DNA of 64,000 nucleotides, taken from the NCBI RefSeq assembly GCF_001921865.1, contig NZ_MSCT01000013.1:83742-147741 (forward strand), written 5' to 3'. The translations under genes were made by a program, and so were the position numbers. Positions 1 to 8,649 of the stretch are shown here, piece by piece. The number at the start of each line of letters is the position of its first letter. Positions within the stretch are counted from its first letter, which is position 1. The notes under the pieces are model-generated. The model saw only the letters and a list, made by a program, of their open reading frames with translations, had not been told where the DNA came from and searched no databases. Source of the DNA: Pseudomonas chlororaphis. Its GTDB lineage: Bacteria; Pseudomonadota; Gammaproteobacteria; Pseudomonadales; Pseudomonadaceae.

Positions 1-744
1 TACGACAACGCCCGGGCCAACGCGCGCCAGACCGCCGCCGAGGTGGCCGCCAACCAGGCCGCCGTGCAGCGCGCGAAGCTGAACCTGGGGTATGCCACCG
101 TCACCGCGCCGATTTCCGGGCGCGTCGGCCGGGCCCTGGTCACCGAGGGCGCGCTGGTGGGCCAGAACGAGACCACGCCGCTGGCGCTGATCCAGCAACT
201 GAACCCGATCCACGCCGACCTCACCCAGTCGACCCGCGAGCTCAACGACCTGCGCCGGGCCTTCCGCGCCGGCCAGTTGCAACAGGTCGGCCAGGACCAG
301 GCCAAGGCCACGCTGATCCAGGACGACGGCAGCCTCTATCCGTTGCCGGGCAAGCTGCTGTTCGCCGACATCAGCGTCGACCCGAGCACCGGCCAGATCA
401 TCCTGCGCAGCGAGTTCCCCAACCCGGACCTCGACCTGCTACCCGGCAGCTTCATCCGCGTACGCCTGGAACAGGCGGTGAACCGCCAGGGCATCAGCGT
501 GCCGCAGCGGGCCATCCTGCGCGACAGCGCCGGCATCGCCCAGGTGCTGCTGGTGAATGCCGAGCAGCAGGTGGTGCAGCAACCGGTGCAACTGGGGGCC
601 GCGCAACAGGACCGCTGGATCGTCACCGAAGGCCTCAAGGCCGGCGACCGCATCGTCGTCGAAGGCGTGCAGCACGCCCGTCCGGGCGAAAAAGTCCAGA
701 TCGACGACAGCCCTCTTCCCCTAGCCCAGACCACTGGACAGTAG
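1..744 (+). CDS. RND efflux periplasmic adaptor (membrane fusion protein), 5' end outside window
   Basis: The reading frame is open from the first base, so the N-terminal signal peptide and the first half of the lipoyl/hairpin region lie outside the window; 247 residues are visible. The segment NLGYATVTAPISGRVGR is the returning half of the biotinyl-lipoyl domain. It is followed by a beta-barrel region and a C-terminal membrane-proximal region (GLKAGDRIVVEGVQ). Adaptors of this HlyD/AcrA-type family link the inner-membrane RND pump to an outer-membrane channel. The stop is 12 bases before the pump start, so the two are co-transcribed. The specific system cannot be named from this fragment. 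Confidence 0.9.
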   Translation, partial: YDNARANARQTAAEVAANQAAVQRAKLNLGYATVTAPISGRVGRALVTEGALVGQNETTPLALIQQLNPIHADLTQSTRELNDLRRAFRAGQLQQVGQDQAKATLIQDDGSLYPLPGKLLFADISVDPSTGQIILRSEFPNPDLDLLPGSFIRVRLEQAVNRQGISVPQRAILRDSAGIAQVLLVNAEQQVVQQPVQLGAAQQDRWIVTEGLKAGDRIVVEGVQHARPGEKVQIDDSPLPLAQTTGQ

Positions 745-756
745 GTAGGAACCCTC

Positions 757-3700
757 ATGCCGCAATTCTTTATCGACCGTCCGGTGTTCGCCTGGGTGGT
801 CGCCCTGTTCATCCTGTTGGCCGGTGCCCTCTCCATCCCGCAATTGCCGGTGGCGCAGTACCCCAACGTCGCGCCGCCGAGCATCGAGATCTACGCCGTG
901 TACCCGGGCGCCTCGGCGCAGACCGTGGACGAAAGCGTGGTCAGCCTGATCGAGGAAGAACTCAACGGCGCCGACCACCTGCTGTATTTCTCGTCCCAGA
1001 GCAGCCTGGGCAGCGCCACCATCACCGCCACCTTCCAGCCCGGCACCAACCCGGAAATGGCCCAGGTCGATGTGCAGAACCGCCTCAAGGTGGTCGAGCC
1101 GCGCCTGCCGCAAGCCGTGACCCAGCAAGGCTTGCAGGTGGAAAAAGTGTCGGCCGGCTTCCTGCTGCTGATCACCCTCACCTCCAACGACGGCAAGCTC
1201 GACGACACCGCGCTCAGCGACTACCTGGCGCGTAACGTGATGAACGAGATCCGCCGCCTGGACGGGGTCGGCAAGGCCCAGCTGTACGGCGCCGAGCGGG
1301 CCATGCGGGTGTGGATCGACCCGCAGAAGCTGATCGGTTTCAACCTGACCCCGGCCGACGTCAACGCCGCCATCGTCGCGCAGAACGCCCAGGTCTCGGC
1401 CGGCAGCATCGGCGACCTGCCGAGCCGCTCGACCCAGGAAATCACCGCCACGGTGCTGGTCAAGGGCCAGCTGGCGACCCCCGAGGAGTTCGCCGACATT
1501 GTCCTGCGGGCCAACCCGGACGGCTCCACCGTGCGGATCGGCGACGTGGCGCGGGTGGAAGTCGGCAGCCAGGACTACCAGTTCTCCACCCGCCTCAACG
1601 GCAAGCCGTCCACCGCGGTCGGCGTGCAGCTGTCGCCGGGGGCCAACGCCCTGGCCACCGCGACCCTGATCCGCGCGAAGATGGACGAGCTGTCGCGCTA
1701 CTTCCCGGCCGGCGTGGAATACAAGATCCCCTACGACACCTCGCCCTTCGTCAAGGTCTCGATCACCAAGGTGGTCTACACCCTGGGCGAAGCCATGCTG
1801 CTGGTGTTCGCGGTGATGTTCCTGTTCCTGCAGAACATCCGCTACACCCTGATCCCGACCCTGGTGGTGCCGGTGGCGCTGATGGGCACCTTCGCCACCA
1901 TGTTGGCGCTGGGTTTCTCGATCAACGTGCTGACCATGTTCGGCATGGTCCTGGCCATCGGCATCCTGGTGGACGACGCCATCGTGGTCGTAGAGAACGT
2001 CGAGCGGATCATGGCCAGCGAAGGCCTGTCGCCGAAGGAGGCGACGCGCAAGGCGATGCAGCAGATCACCGGCGCCATCGTCGGCATCACCCTGGTGCTG
2101 GTGGCGGTGTTCCTGCCGATGGCCTTCATGGCGGGCTCGGTGGGGGTGATCTACCAGCAGTTCTCGCTGTCGATGGCCACCTCGATCCTGTTCTCGGCTT
2201 TCCTCGCCCTGACCCTGACCCCGGCCCTGTGCGCCACCCTGCTCAAGCCGATCGCCAAGGGCGAGCACCATGAGAAAGGCGGCTTCTTCGGCTGGTTCAA
2301 CCGCCGTTTCGAACACCTCAGCGACGGCTACCAACGCTGGGTCGCCTATGCGCTGAAACGCTGCGGCCGCTACCTGGTGGTGTACGTCGTGCTGCTGGTG
2401 GGCCTGGGGCTGCTGTTCAGCCGCCTGCCCTCCTCGTTCCTGCCGGTGGAAGACCAGGGCTACACCATCACCGACATCCAGTTGCCGCCGGGCGCGAGCA
2501 AGAACCGCACGATCCAGGTGGTGGAGCAGATCGAGGCGCACAACGCCGGCGAGCCGGGGGTCGGCGACAGCACGGTGATCCTCGGTTTCAGCTTCTCCGG
2601 CAGCGGGCAGAACGCCGCGCTGGCGTTCACCACGCTCAAGGACTGGTCGCAGCGCGGCGGCGACGATTCGGCGCAGTCGATCGCCGACCGGGCCAACGCC
2701 GCCCTGAGCCAGATCAAGGACGCGGTTTCCTACGCCGTATTGCCGCCGCCGGTAGACGGTCTCGGCACGTCCAGCGGCTTCGAGTTCCGCCTGCAAGACC
2801 GCGGCGGCCTCGGCCATGCCGCGCTGATGCAGGCCCGCACCGAGCTGCTGGCCGCGGCACAAAAAAGCCCGATCCTCACCAACGTGCGCGAAAGCGCCCT
2901 GGCCGAGGCGCCGCAGGTGCACCTGGAAGTCGACCGCAAGCAGGCCAACGCCCTGGGCGTGTCCTTCGCCGACATCGGCAACGTGCTGTCCACCGCGGTG
3001 GGCTCCAGCTACGTCAACGACTTCCCCAACCAGGGGCGGATGCAGCGGGTGGTGGTGCAGGCCGAAGGCGACCGCCGCAGCCAGGTGGAAGACCTGCTGA
3101 AAATCCAGGTGCGCAACAACCTCGGCAAGATGGTGCCGCTGTCGGCCTTCGCCCAGGCGCGCTGGACCCAGGGCCCCACTCAGTTGACCCGTTACAACGG
3201 CTACCCGGCCATCAGCATTTCCGGCGAGCCGACCCCGGGCCACAGCACCGGCGAGGCCATGGCGGAAATCGAGCGCCTGGTCAGCCAGTTGCCCACCGGC
3301 CTGGGCCAGGAATGGACCGGCCTGTCGCTGCAGGAACGCTTGTCCGGCAGCCAGGCGCCACTGCTGCTGGGGCTGTCGCTGCTGATCGTGTTCCTGTGCC
3401 TGGCGGCGCTGTACGAGAGCTGGTCGATCCCGACCTCGGTGCTGCTGGTGGTGCCGCTGGGCGTGCTCGGCGCGGTGCTCGCGGTGACCCTGCGCGGCAT
3501 GCCCAACGACGTGTTCTTCAAGGTCGGGCTGATCACCATCATCGGCCTGTCGGCGAAAAACGCGATCCTGATCATCGAGTTCGCCAAGAGCCTGTACGAC
3601 GAAGGCCACGACCTGGTCGACGCGACGATCCAGGCCGCGCGCCTGCGCCTGCGACCGATCGTCATGACCTCGCTGGCGTTCATCCTCGGCGTGGTGCCCC

Positions 3701-3855
3701 TGGCCATCGCCAGCGGCGCCAGCTCGGCCAGCCAGCAGGCCATCGGCACCGGGGTGATCGGCGGCATGATCACCGCGACCCTGGCGGTGATCTTCGTGCC
3801 GGTGTTCTTCGTGGTGGTGATGCGACTCGTCAAGCCCCGCAAACCCCAGGACTGA
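757..3855 (+). CDS. RND multidrug efflux inner-membrane pump (HAE1/AcrB family)
   Basis: The protein has 1032 residues, the usual length for AcrB/MexB-type proton-antiport drug pumps. It starts MPQFFIDRPVFAWVVA, the standard RND N-terminus with TM1. TM4 carries the paired proton-relay aspartates at residues 406-407 in GILVDDAIVVVENVER, and TM10 carries the relay lysine at 934 in GLSAKNAILIIEFAK. Two large periplasmic loops lie between the membrane blocks, around residues 30-340 and 560-870. The pump works with the adaptor just upstream. No outer-membrane factor gene follows; the next gene is an unrelated DUF1345 protein, so the pump probably borrows a channel encoded upstream or elsewhere. 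A REP doublet follows the stop and may limit read-through. Confidence 0.95.
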   Translation: MPQFFIDRPVFAWVVALFILLAGALSIPQLPVAQYPNVAPPSIEIYAVYPGASAQTVDESVVSLIEEELNGADHLLYFSSQSSLGSATITATFQPGTNPEMAQVDVQNRLKVVEPRLPQAVTQQGLQVEKVSAGFLLLITLTSNDGKLDDTALSDYLARNVMNEIRRLDGVGKAQLYGAERAMRVWIDPQKLIGFNLTPADVNAAIVAQNAQVSAGSIGDLPSRSTQEITATVLVKGQLATPEEFADIVLRANPDGSTVRIGDVARVEVGSQDYQFSTRLNGKPSTAVGVQLSPGANALATATLIRAKMDELSRYFPAGVEYKIPYDTSPFVKVSITKVVYTLGEAMLLVFAVMFLFLQNIRYTLIPTLVVPVALMGTFATMLALGFSINVLTMFGMVLAIGILVDDAIVVVENVERIMASEGLSPKEATRKAMQQITGAIVGITLVLVAVFLPMAFMAGSVGVIYQQFSLSMATSILFSAFLALTLTPALCATLLKPIAKGEHHEKGGFFGWFNRRFEHLSDGYQRWVAYALKRCGRYLVVYVVLLVGLGLLFSRLPSSFLPVEDQGYTITDIQLPPGASKNRTIQVVEQIEAHNAGEPGVGDSTVILGFSFSGSGQNAALAFTTLKDWSQRGGDDSAQSIADRANAALSQIKDAVSYAVLPPPVDGLGTSSGFEFRLQDRGGLGHAALMQARTELLAAAQKSPILTNVRESALAEAPQVHLEVDRKQANALGVSFADIGNVLSTAVGSSYVNDFPNQGRMQRVVVQAEGDRRSQVEDLLKIQVRNNLGKMVPLSAFAQARWTQGPTQLTRYNGYPAISISGEPTPGHSTGEAMAEIERLVSQLPTGLGQEWTGLSLQERLSGSQAPLLLGLSLLIVFLCLAALYESWSIPTSVLLVVPLGVLGAVLAVTLRGMPNDVFFKVGLITIIGLSAKNAILIIEFAKSLYDEGHDLVDATIQAARLRLRPIVMTSLAFILGVVPLAIASGASSASQQAIGTGVIGGMITATLAVIFVPVFFVVVMRLVKPRKPQD

Positions 3856-3864
3856 AGGTCATCG

Positions 3865-3965
3865 TGTAGGAGCGAAGCTGGCTCGCGATAGCCGCGCAGC
3901 GGCGGTATAACCGTCGCCTCGCGTTATCGTTGGAGATTTATCGCGAGCAAGCTGCGCTCCTACAG
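3865..3965. repeat. REP doublet, family I (TGTAGGAGCG type)
   Basis: Two inverted copies of the TGTAGGAGCGAGCTTGCTCG-type palindrome face each other across about 50 bases. It starts 9 bases after the pump stop codon and fits the REPIN architecture of fluorescent pseudomonads. Confidence 0.9.
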
Positions 3966-4017
3966 GTTGGGGGCCGCATGCTAAGGTTTGCCGCACACCC
4001 CGCCACCGCGAGCCGCC

Positions 4018-4659
4018 ATGTCCTTTCTTGTGCGTACCCATCCCCGCCTGACCGCCGGTGTCCTGATCGGCCTGGCGGCGGGTTTCCTGGCGCCGTCCGA
4101 AGCGTGGCTGAGCAAGGTCCTCATCGGCTGGAACGCCGCGGTCTGGAGCTACCTGCTGCTGATGTTCTGGCTGACCACCCGCTCCCGGGCCGACGACGTG
4201 AAACGCATCGCCGAGGTCGAGGACGAAAACGCCGGGGTGGTGCTGCTCATGGTCTGCATCGCGGCCATCGCCAGCCTCGCCGCCATCACCTTCTCGCTGT
4301 CCGCCAGCAAGGACCTGGACGCCAGCCAGCGCCTGCTGCACTACGCCTTCACCGGGCTGACGGTGGTCGGCTCCTGGCTGCTGATCGGGGTGATCTTCAG
4401 CGTGCACTACGCCCGCCTCTACTACACCTGGGGCGGCAAGGAGCCGGCGCTGCGCTTCGCTGAGGGCCTGACCACCCCCAATTACTGGGACTTCCTGTAT
4501 TTCTCCTTCACCATCGGCGTGGCGGTGCAGACCGCCGACGTCGGCGTCGCCACCCGCGAGTTGCGCAAGATCGTCCTGGCCCAGTCGCTGATCGGGTTCC
4601 TGTTCAACACCGCGATCCTCGGTTTCTCGATCAATATCGCCGCCGGGCTGTTCTCGTGA
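4018..4659 (+). CDS. DUF1345 family inner-membrane protein
   Basis: A 213-residue hydrophobic protein with about five predicted membrane helices: around residues 10-28, 37-55, 77-97, 113-133 and 185-210. It matches the DUF1345 family, whose function is not established. The segment [20 protein letters not shown] resembles the pore-loop region of small potassium channels, a similarity noted for this family, but no canonical selectivity filter is present. I use the ATG at 4018 because the upstream in-frame ATG at 3988 would add ten non-hydrophobic residues lying close to the REP element. It stands alone between the efflux operon and an AraC/LysE pair. Confidence 0.8.
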   Translation: MSFLVRTHPRLTAGVLIGLAAGFLAPSEAWLSKVLIGWNAAVWSYLLLMFWLTTRSRADDVKRIAEVEDENAGVVLLMVCIAAIASLAAITFSLSASKDLDASQRLLHYAFTGLTVVGSWLLIGVIFSVHYARLYYTWGGKEPALRFAEGLTTPNYWDFLYFSFTIGVAVQTADVGVATRELRKIVLAQSLIGFLFNTAILGFSINIAAGLFS

Positions 4660-4734
4660 CCGCGCACATCTGTTCTAGACCCGCCCGGGCGAACGGGCGC
4701 TAACTGTCGCCCTCGCCCCTGCCACGGACCTTCC

Positions 4735-5574
4735 ATGAACGCGCACGACTGGCTCGACCTGGCCCAGGACGCCGACACCGGCATCGAGACCCTGCGCGCC
4801 CATTTCACCGGCCACGCCTACGACCCGCACTGGCACGACAGCTACCTGGTGGGCGTGACCGAACAGGGCGTGCAGCAGTTCCACTGCCGCCGCGAGCGCT
4901 TTCACAGCACCCCGGGCAAGGTATTCCTGCTCGAGCCCGGGGAAATCCACGACGGCGACGCCCCCGCCGAAGGCGGCTTCACCTACCGCATGCTGTACCT
5001 CGACCCGCAGTGGCTGGAGCGCGAACTGAGCGCGCTGTTCGAAGAGGCGCCGGCCGACAGCCAACTGAGTTTCGCCAGCACCCTGGCCAGCAACCCGCGC
5101 CTGGCGCTGGCCACCAGCAACGCCTTCCACAGTCTGCACCACGGCGAGTTGCGCATCGTCCGCCAGAGCGCCATGGACCAGCTGTTCGACCAGCTCACCG
5201 GCCACCTGCACTGGCGCCAGCGCTACCGCGAAGACCCGCGCCTGCCCCGGGTGGCGCAAAGGGCCCGGGACTACCTGCACGCCCACGCCCAACAGGACAT
5301 CAGCCTGGACGCGCTGGCCGCGGCCTGCGGCGTCGACCGCTTCCGCCTGACCCGGGCCTTCAAGGCCGCCTACGGCCTGCCGCCCCATGCCTACCTGGTG
5401 CAGTTGCGCCTGGCCAAGGCGCGGCGCCTGCTGGCCCACGGCGAGCAACCGGCCGCGGTGGCCATGGCCCTGGGCTTCGCCGACCAGAGCCACCTGGGCC
5501 GCTGGTTCGTCCGCGCCTACGGCATGACCCCGGCGGCGTACCGCAAGCGCTGCTCGAATCTTCCAGACGCCTGA
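4735..5574 (+). CDS. AraC family transcriptional regulator
   Basis: A 279-residue regulator. Residues about 15-110 form an AraC-type cupin sensor with the HWHDSYLVGVTEQGVQQF and FLLEPGEIHDG signatures. Residues about 175-275 form the double helix-turn-helix domain (ISLDALAAACGVDRFRLTRAFK, then AVAMALGFADQSHLGRWFVRAYGMTPAAYR). A LysE-family exporter starts 50 bases downstream on the same strand. This AraC plus LysE pairing is common in proteobacteria, so the regulator most likely controls the exporter in response to an amino acid or related amine. The ligand is unknown. Confidence 0.9.
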   Translation: MNAHDWLDLAQDADTGIETLRAHFTGHAYDPHWHDSYLVGVTEQGVQQFHCRRERFHSTPGKVFLLEPGEIHDGDAPAEGGFTYRMLYLDPQWLERELSALFEEAPADSQLSFASTLASNPRLALATSNAFHSLHHGELRIVRQSAMDQLFDQLTGHLHWRQRYREDPRLPRVAQRARDYLHAHAQQDISLDALAAACGVDRFRLTRAFKAAYGLPPHAYLVQLRLAKARRLLAHGEQPAAVAMALGFADQSHLGRWFVRAYGMTPAAYRKRCSNLPDA

Positions 5575-5623
5575 ACGCTCGCCAGCGAAGATCGCTCACC
5601 GATCTTCACTGGAGTTGCTCGCG

Positions 5624-6256
5624 ATGTTGTCCTCCCTGTCCTTTCTACCGTCCCTGCCTGGCCTGCTGCCCTTCCTGTTGTTCGCCTTCGTCGCCTCGAT
5701 CACCCCGGGGCCGACCAATATCCTGGTGCTGAGCAACAGCGCCCGCTACGGCTTCAAGGCCGCGCTGCCGATCGTCCTCGGCGCCTGCGTGGCCGCCGCC
5801 GGCATCGTCGTGCTGGTGGGCAGCGGCCTCGGCCGGACACTGATGGACGTGCCCGGCCTGCCCGCCGCCATGCGCTGGGCCGGGGTGATCTGGCTGAGCG
5901 TCCTGTCCTGGCAGATCTTTCGCGCGCCGCCCGCCGCCATCGACCCCAAGGCGGGCGACACCCACCGGCGCCTGGGCCTGCTCGGCGGCGCCAGCCTGCA
6001 ACTGGTCAACCCCAAGACCTGGATGATGGCCCTGGCGGTGGTCAGCGTGTTCGCCGGCAACGGCAACGAGCGCGAAAACCAGGTGCTGTACCTGTCGCTG
6101 GTGTTTTTCCTGGTGTCGCTGCCCTGCCTTGGCGCCTGGGCGCTACTCGGCGCCGGCTCCGCCCGGCTGCTGCGCTCGCCGCAAGCCTTGCAGCGCTTCA
6201 ACCGGGGCATGGCGCTGTTGCTGCTGGCTTCGGCCTGGCTGAGCCTGTGGGCCTGA
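5624..6256 (+). CDS. LysE/RhtB family amino-acid exporter
   Basis: A 210-residue membrane protein of the LysE translocator superfamily, which exports amino acids or derivatives. The N-terminal helix is followed by the family signature ASITPGPTNILVLSNSARYGFKA, and there are six hydrophobic segments, the usual number. I place the start at the ATG at 5624 because a GGAG sits 9 bases upstream; an in-frame TTG at 5615 is too close to that motif. It follows the AraC regulator at 4735-5574 and is its probable target. The substrate cannot be read from the sequence. Confidence 0.9.
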   Translation: MLSSLSFLPSLPGLLPFLLFAFVASITPGPTNILVLSNSARYGFKAALPIVLGACVAAAGIVVLVGSGLGRTLMDVPGLPAAMRWAGVIWLSVLSWQIFRAPPAAIDPKAGDTHRRLGLLGGASLQLVNPKTWMMALAVVSVFAGNGNERENQVLYLSLVFFLVSLPCLGAWALLGAGSARLLRSPQALQRFNRGMALLLLASAWLSLWA

Positions 6257-6327
6257 CGGTCGCCCCAGTGCAAATGCCGGTCGCCTGAGGGCGTTTTCGC
6301 AAGGGTCGGGGTTACCTAAAGTGGCGC

Positions 6328-6425
6328 GGGGTCGATACGAAAGGTCGGCGAGCCTGTTTTTAACGCAGCATGGCCTGCGTAGCGCCGAAGGCGCCCAGCG
6401 CGCAGCCACTTTTCGTACTGACCCC
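6328..6425. mobile_element. MITE-like palindromic element, short copy
   Basis: The ends are inverted copies related to GGGTCTGTACGAAAAGT, with an internal AGCCTGTTTTTAACGCAGCATGGC block (split here: AGCCTGTTTTTAACG, CAGCATGGC). It is a shortened relative of the element at 45909-46048. It has no coding capacity, and TA flanks are not preserved here. Confidence 0.6.
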
Positions 6426-6450
6426 ACGGCGCAGCAAGACGCCGCCTCTG

Positions 6451-6461
6451 ACAATAACAAC
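6451..6461 (+). promoter_or_regulatory. Candidate Hfq/Crc A-rich motif of the binding-protein gene
   Basis: ACAATAACAAC contains AATAACAA, a full AANAANAA match, 21 bases before the ATG at 6482. In pseudomonads this catabolite-activity motif binds Hfq with Crc and blocks translation. The assignment rests on sequence only. Confidence 0.5.
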
Positions 6462-6481
6462 CTGCCGGACGAGACCCTGCG

Positions 6482-7426
6482 ATGAGAAACCTGTTCAAAC
6501 CTTGTCTCCCGATCCTCTGCGGCGCCCTGTTGTTCAGCGCCGGCACCTGGGCCAGCGAGCCCGCCGCCTGCAAGACCGTCCGCATGGGCGTGGTCAACTG
6601 GACCGACGTCATCGCCACCAGCGGCATGGCCGACGTGCTGCTGACCGGCCTGGGCTACGACAGCAAGCAGACCAGCGCCGTGCAGCAGATCATCTTCGCC
6701 GGCATCCGCGACAAGCGCCTGGACATCTTCCTCGGCTACTGGCAACCGGCGATGGACAAGAACATCGCGCCGTTCCTCAAGGCCGGGCAGGTCAAGGTCA
6801 TGGCCCAACCGAGCCTGAGCGATGCCCAGGCCACCCTCGCCGTGCCGGACTACGTGGCGGCCGCGGGCCTGAAGACCTTCGCCGATATCGCCCGCTTCAA
6901 GGAACTACTGGGCGGCAAGCTCTATGGCATCGAACCCGGCAGCGGCGCCAACACCACGATCAAAAACATGATCGACAGCGACCGCTTCGGCCTCAAGGGC
7001 TTCAAGCTGATCGAGTCCGGCGAGGCCGGGATGCTGGCGGCGGTGCAACGGGCGATCAACCGCAAGGAGTTCGTGGTCTTCGTCGGCTGGACCCCGCACC
7101 CGATGAACATCAATATGCGCATCGCCTACCTGACCGGCAGCGAAGACGTCTACGGCCCCGACGAAGGCGCGGCCAAGGTCTCCACCGTCACCGCGCCGGA
7201 CTACGCCGAGCGTTGCCCGAACGTCTATCGCCTGTTGCAGAACCTGAGCTTCAGCGCGGCCCAGGAAAGCCAGCTGATGGTACCGATCATGGAGCGCCAG
7301 ACGCCCCAGGACGTTGCGCGGCAATGGTTGCGCGACCACCCCGACGACCTCCGGCGCTGGCTGGCCGGGGTCAGCAGCGTCGACGGCCAGGACGGCGTGG
7401 CGGCGGTGCAGGCCAGTTTGAAATAG
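6482..7426 (+). CDS. Choline/glycine-betaine type ABC transporter substrate-binding protein
   Basis: A 314-residue periplasmic binding protein of the OpuAC/ProX-ChoX group. A cleavable signal peptide (MRNLFKPCLPILCGALLF, cleavage near TWAS/EP) is followed by VRMGVVNWTDVIATSG and LDIFLGYWQPAMD, typical of quaternary-amine binding proteins. No ATP-binding or permease gene is adjacent, so this is an orphan binding protein. Pseudomonas is known to use orphan proteins of this kind (CbcX, CaiX and BetX feeding the Cbc transporter). An esterase gene starts 70 bases downstream. The exact ligand (choline, betaine, carnitine or another) cannot be chosen here. Confidence 0.85.
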   Translation: MRNLFKPCLPILCGALLFSAGTWASEPAACKTVRMGVVNWTDVIATSGMADVLLTGLGYDSKQTSAVQQIIFAGIRDKRLDIFLGYWQPAMDKNIAPFLKAGQVKVMAQPSLSDAQATLAVPDYVAAAGLKTFADIARFKELLGGKLYGIEPGSGANTTIKNMIDSDRFGLKGFKLIESGEAGMLAAVQRAINRKEFVVFVGWTPHPMNINMRIAYLTGSEDVYGPDEGAAKVSTVTAPDYAERCPNVYRLLQNLSFSAAQESQLMVPIMERQTPQDVARQWLRDHPDDLRRWLAGVSSVDGQDGVAAVQASLK

Positions 7427-7443
7427 CGGCGCCCTGTCGATCT

Positions 7444-7468
7444 CATCGCGAGCTGGCTCGCGATAGCG
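7444..7468. repeat. Single degenerate REP palindrome
   Basis: ATCGCGAGCTGGCTCGCGAT is a self-complementary core of REP family I without its outer TGTAGGAG arm. It lies between the binding-protein and esterase genes. Confidence 0.6.
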
Positions 7469-7496
7469 CCCGCCCCGACAACGGAAAACCCCGCCC

Positions 7497-8429
7497 ATGC
7501 GCCACTACCCGCTTTCCCCCGAACTCGCCGCCTTCGTCGAGCGCACGCTGAGCTTCAGCAGCGCCGACAGCAGCTTCAAGGGCCTGCGCGACAATTACAG
7601 CCGCATGTGCCGCGCCTTCGCCCCGCCGCGCCCGGACGGCCTGCGAGTCAGCGACTTCTCCCTGGCCGGGGTGCCGGCCCGCGCCTATTGCCCGACCCGC
7701 CCGATGCCCGCCGACGGCTGGCCCTGCCTGCTGTACCTGCACGGCGGCGGCTGGGTGGTGGGCGACCTGGACTCCCACGACTTCATCACCGCATACCTGG
7801 CGGCGCAGTTGCAGGTACTGGTGATTGCCGTGGACTACCGCCTGGCGCCCGAGCAGCCGTTCCCCGCCGCCTTCGACGATTGCCTGGCGGCGTGGCGCGC
7901 CTTGCAGGCCGGGGCCAGCCCCTTTGCCCTGGATAAACGTCGGCAACTGGTGATCGGCGACAGCGCCGGCGGCAACCTCGCCGCGGCGCTGTGCCTGGCC
8001 CTGCGCGATGCCGGCGAACCCCCGCCCGCCGCCCAGGCGCTGCTGTACCCCGGCCTCGGCGGTAGCGCCGACCTGCCCTCGCGCCGCCAGTGCAGCGACG
8101 CGCCGCTGCTCGGCAGCAGCGACCTGGACAGCTATCACGCCCTGTACCTGCCCGGCCCCGAACAGCGCTCGCCCTACGCCCGGCCGCTGCTGGCCGACGA
8201 CTTCGCCGGCCTGCCCCCGGCCTTTATCGCCCTGGCGCAATTCGACCCGCTGCGCGACGACGGCGAGTTGTATCACCAGCGCCTGCTGGCCGCCGGCGGC
8301 GACAGCCGGCTGTACCCGGGCCTCGGCCTGGTGCACGGCTGCCTGCGCGCCCGGGGCCTGGCGCCGGAAGTCGACGCGCTGTACGAGGCCCTGCTCGACT
8401 ACCTGCGGGCGTGCCTCACGAACCTGTAG
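7497..8429 (+). CDS. Alpha/beta hydrolase, HSL-type esterase
   Basis: A 310-residue cytoplasmic esterase of the hormone-sensitive-lipase family. It has the oxyanion-hole motif LHGGGWVVGDLDSH, the nucleophile elbow GDSAGGNLAAAL, and candidate acid and base residues in FDPLRDDGE and LVHGC. Such enzymes hydrolyse short-chain esters. It lies 70 bases after the orphan quaternary-amine binding protein, so an acylated amine ester is a reasonable but unproven substrate. The TAG stop is formed by the first bases of a REP element (AACCTGTAGGAGCG), so the 3' end was set by that insertion. Confidence 0.85.
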   Translation: MRHYPLSPELAAFVERTLSFSSADSSFKGLRDNYSRMCRAFAPPRPDGLRVSDFSLAGVPARAYCPTRPMPADGWPCLLYLHGGGWVVGDLDSHDFITAYLAAQLQVLVIAVDYRLAPEQPFPAAFDDCLAAWRALQAGASPFALDKRRQLVIGDSAGGNLAAALCLALRDAGEPPPAAQALLYPGLGGSADLPSRRQCSDAPLLGSSDLDSYHALYLPGPEQRSPYARPLLADDFAGLPPAFIALAQFDPLRDDGELYHQRLLAAGGDSRLYPGLGLVHGCLRARGLAPEVDALYEALLDYLRACLTNL

Positions 8430-8450
8430 GAGCGCAGCTTGCTCGCGATC
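8424..8450. repeat. Single REP, family I
   Basis: CTGTAGGAGCGCAGCTTGCTCGCGAT arm; its second to fourth bases supply the stop codon of the esterase. No facing partner is clear downstream. Confidence 0.8.
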
Positions 8451-8485
8451 ACCTGCGCAGCAGGTGCCCTTCAACGAAAACGCGC

Positions 8486-8512
8486 CATCCGTCAGCCGGA
8501 TGACATTTTTTT
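8486..8512 (+). terminator. Rho-independent terminator candidate after the esterase gene
   Basis: Stem CATCCG/CGGATG with a five-base loop is followed by ACA and seven T residues. It lies between the esterase stop and the ptxS operator. Confidence 0.6.
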
Positions 8513-8563
8513 CATCCCGCTGACGCCAATCGCCCTTGACGGCGAAATCACTTTGCTGTTTCC

Positions 8564-8577
8564 TGAAACCGGTTTCA
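8564..8577. promoter_or_regulatory. PtxS operator upstream of ptxS
   Basis: TGAAACCGGTTTCA is a perfect 14-bp palindrome identical to the published PtxS binding site. It lies 72 bases upstream of the chosen ptxS start and implies autoregulation. The same site recurs at 9916-9929. Confidence 0.9.
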
Positions 8578-8649
8578 GCGATGCGGCAGAACGTCGCACC
8601 TGAAACGGATACGCCCCATAACAAGAATGCCAATGACAGGTCGCCGCCC

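Noticed and set aside
721..3609. 962-residue open frame on the minus strand opposite the RND pump
   Set aside because: It is a shadow of the pump gene in high-GC DNA, rich in His/Gln/Arg/Gly with no domain; the plus strand encodes a complete RND protein.
4018..4659. DUF1345 protein as a bona fide potassium channel
   Set aside because: The pore-like YFSFTIG segment lacks a TVGYG-type selectivity filter, so the similarity is not enough for a functional call.
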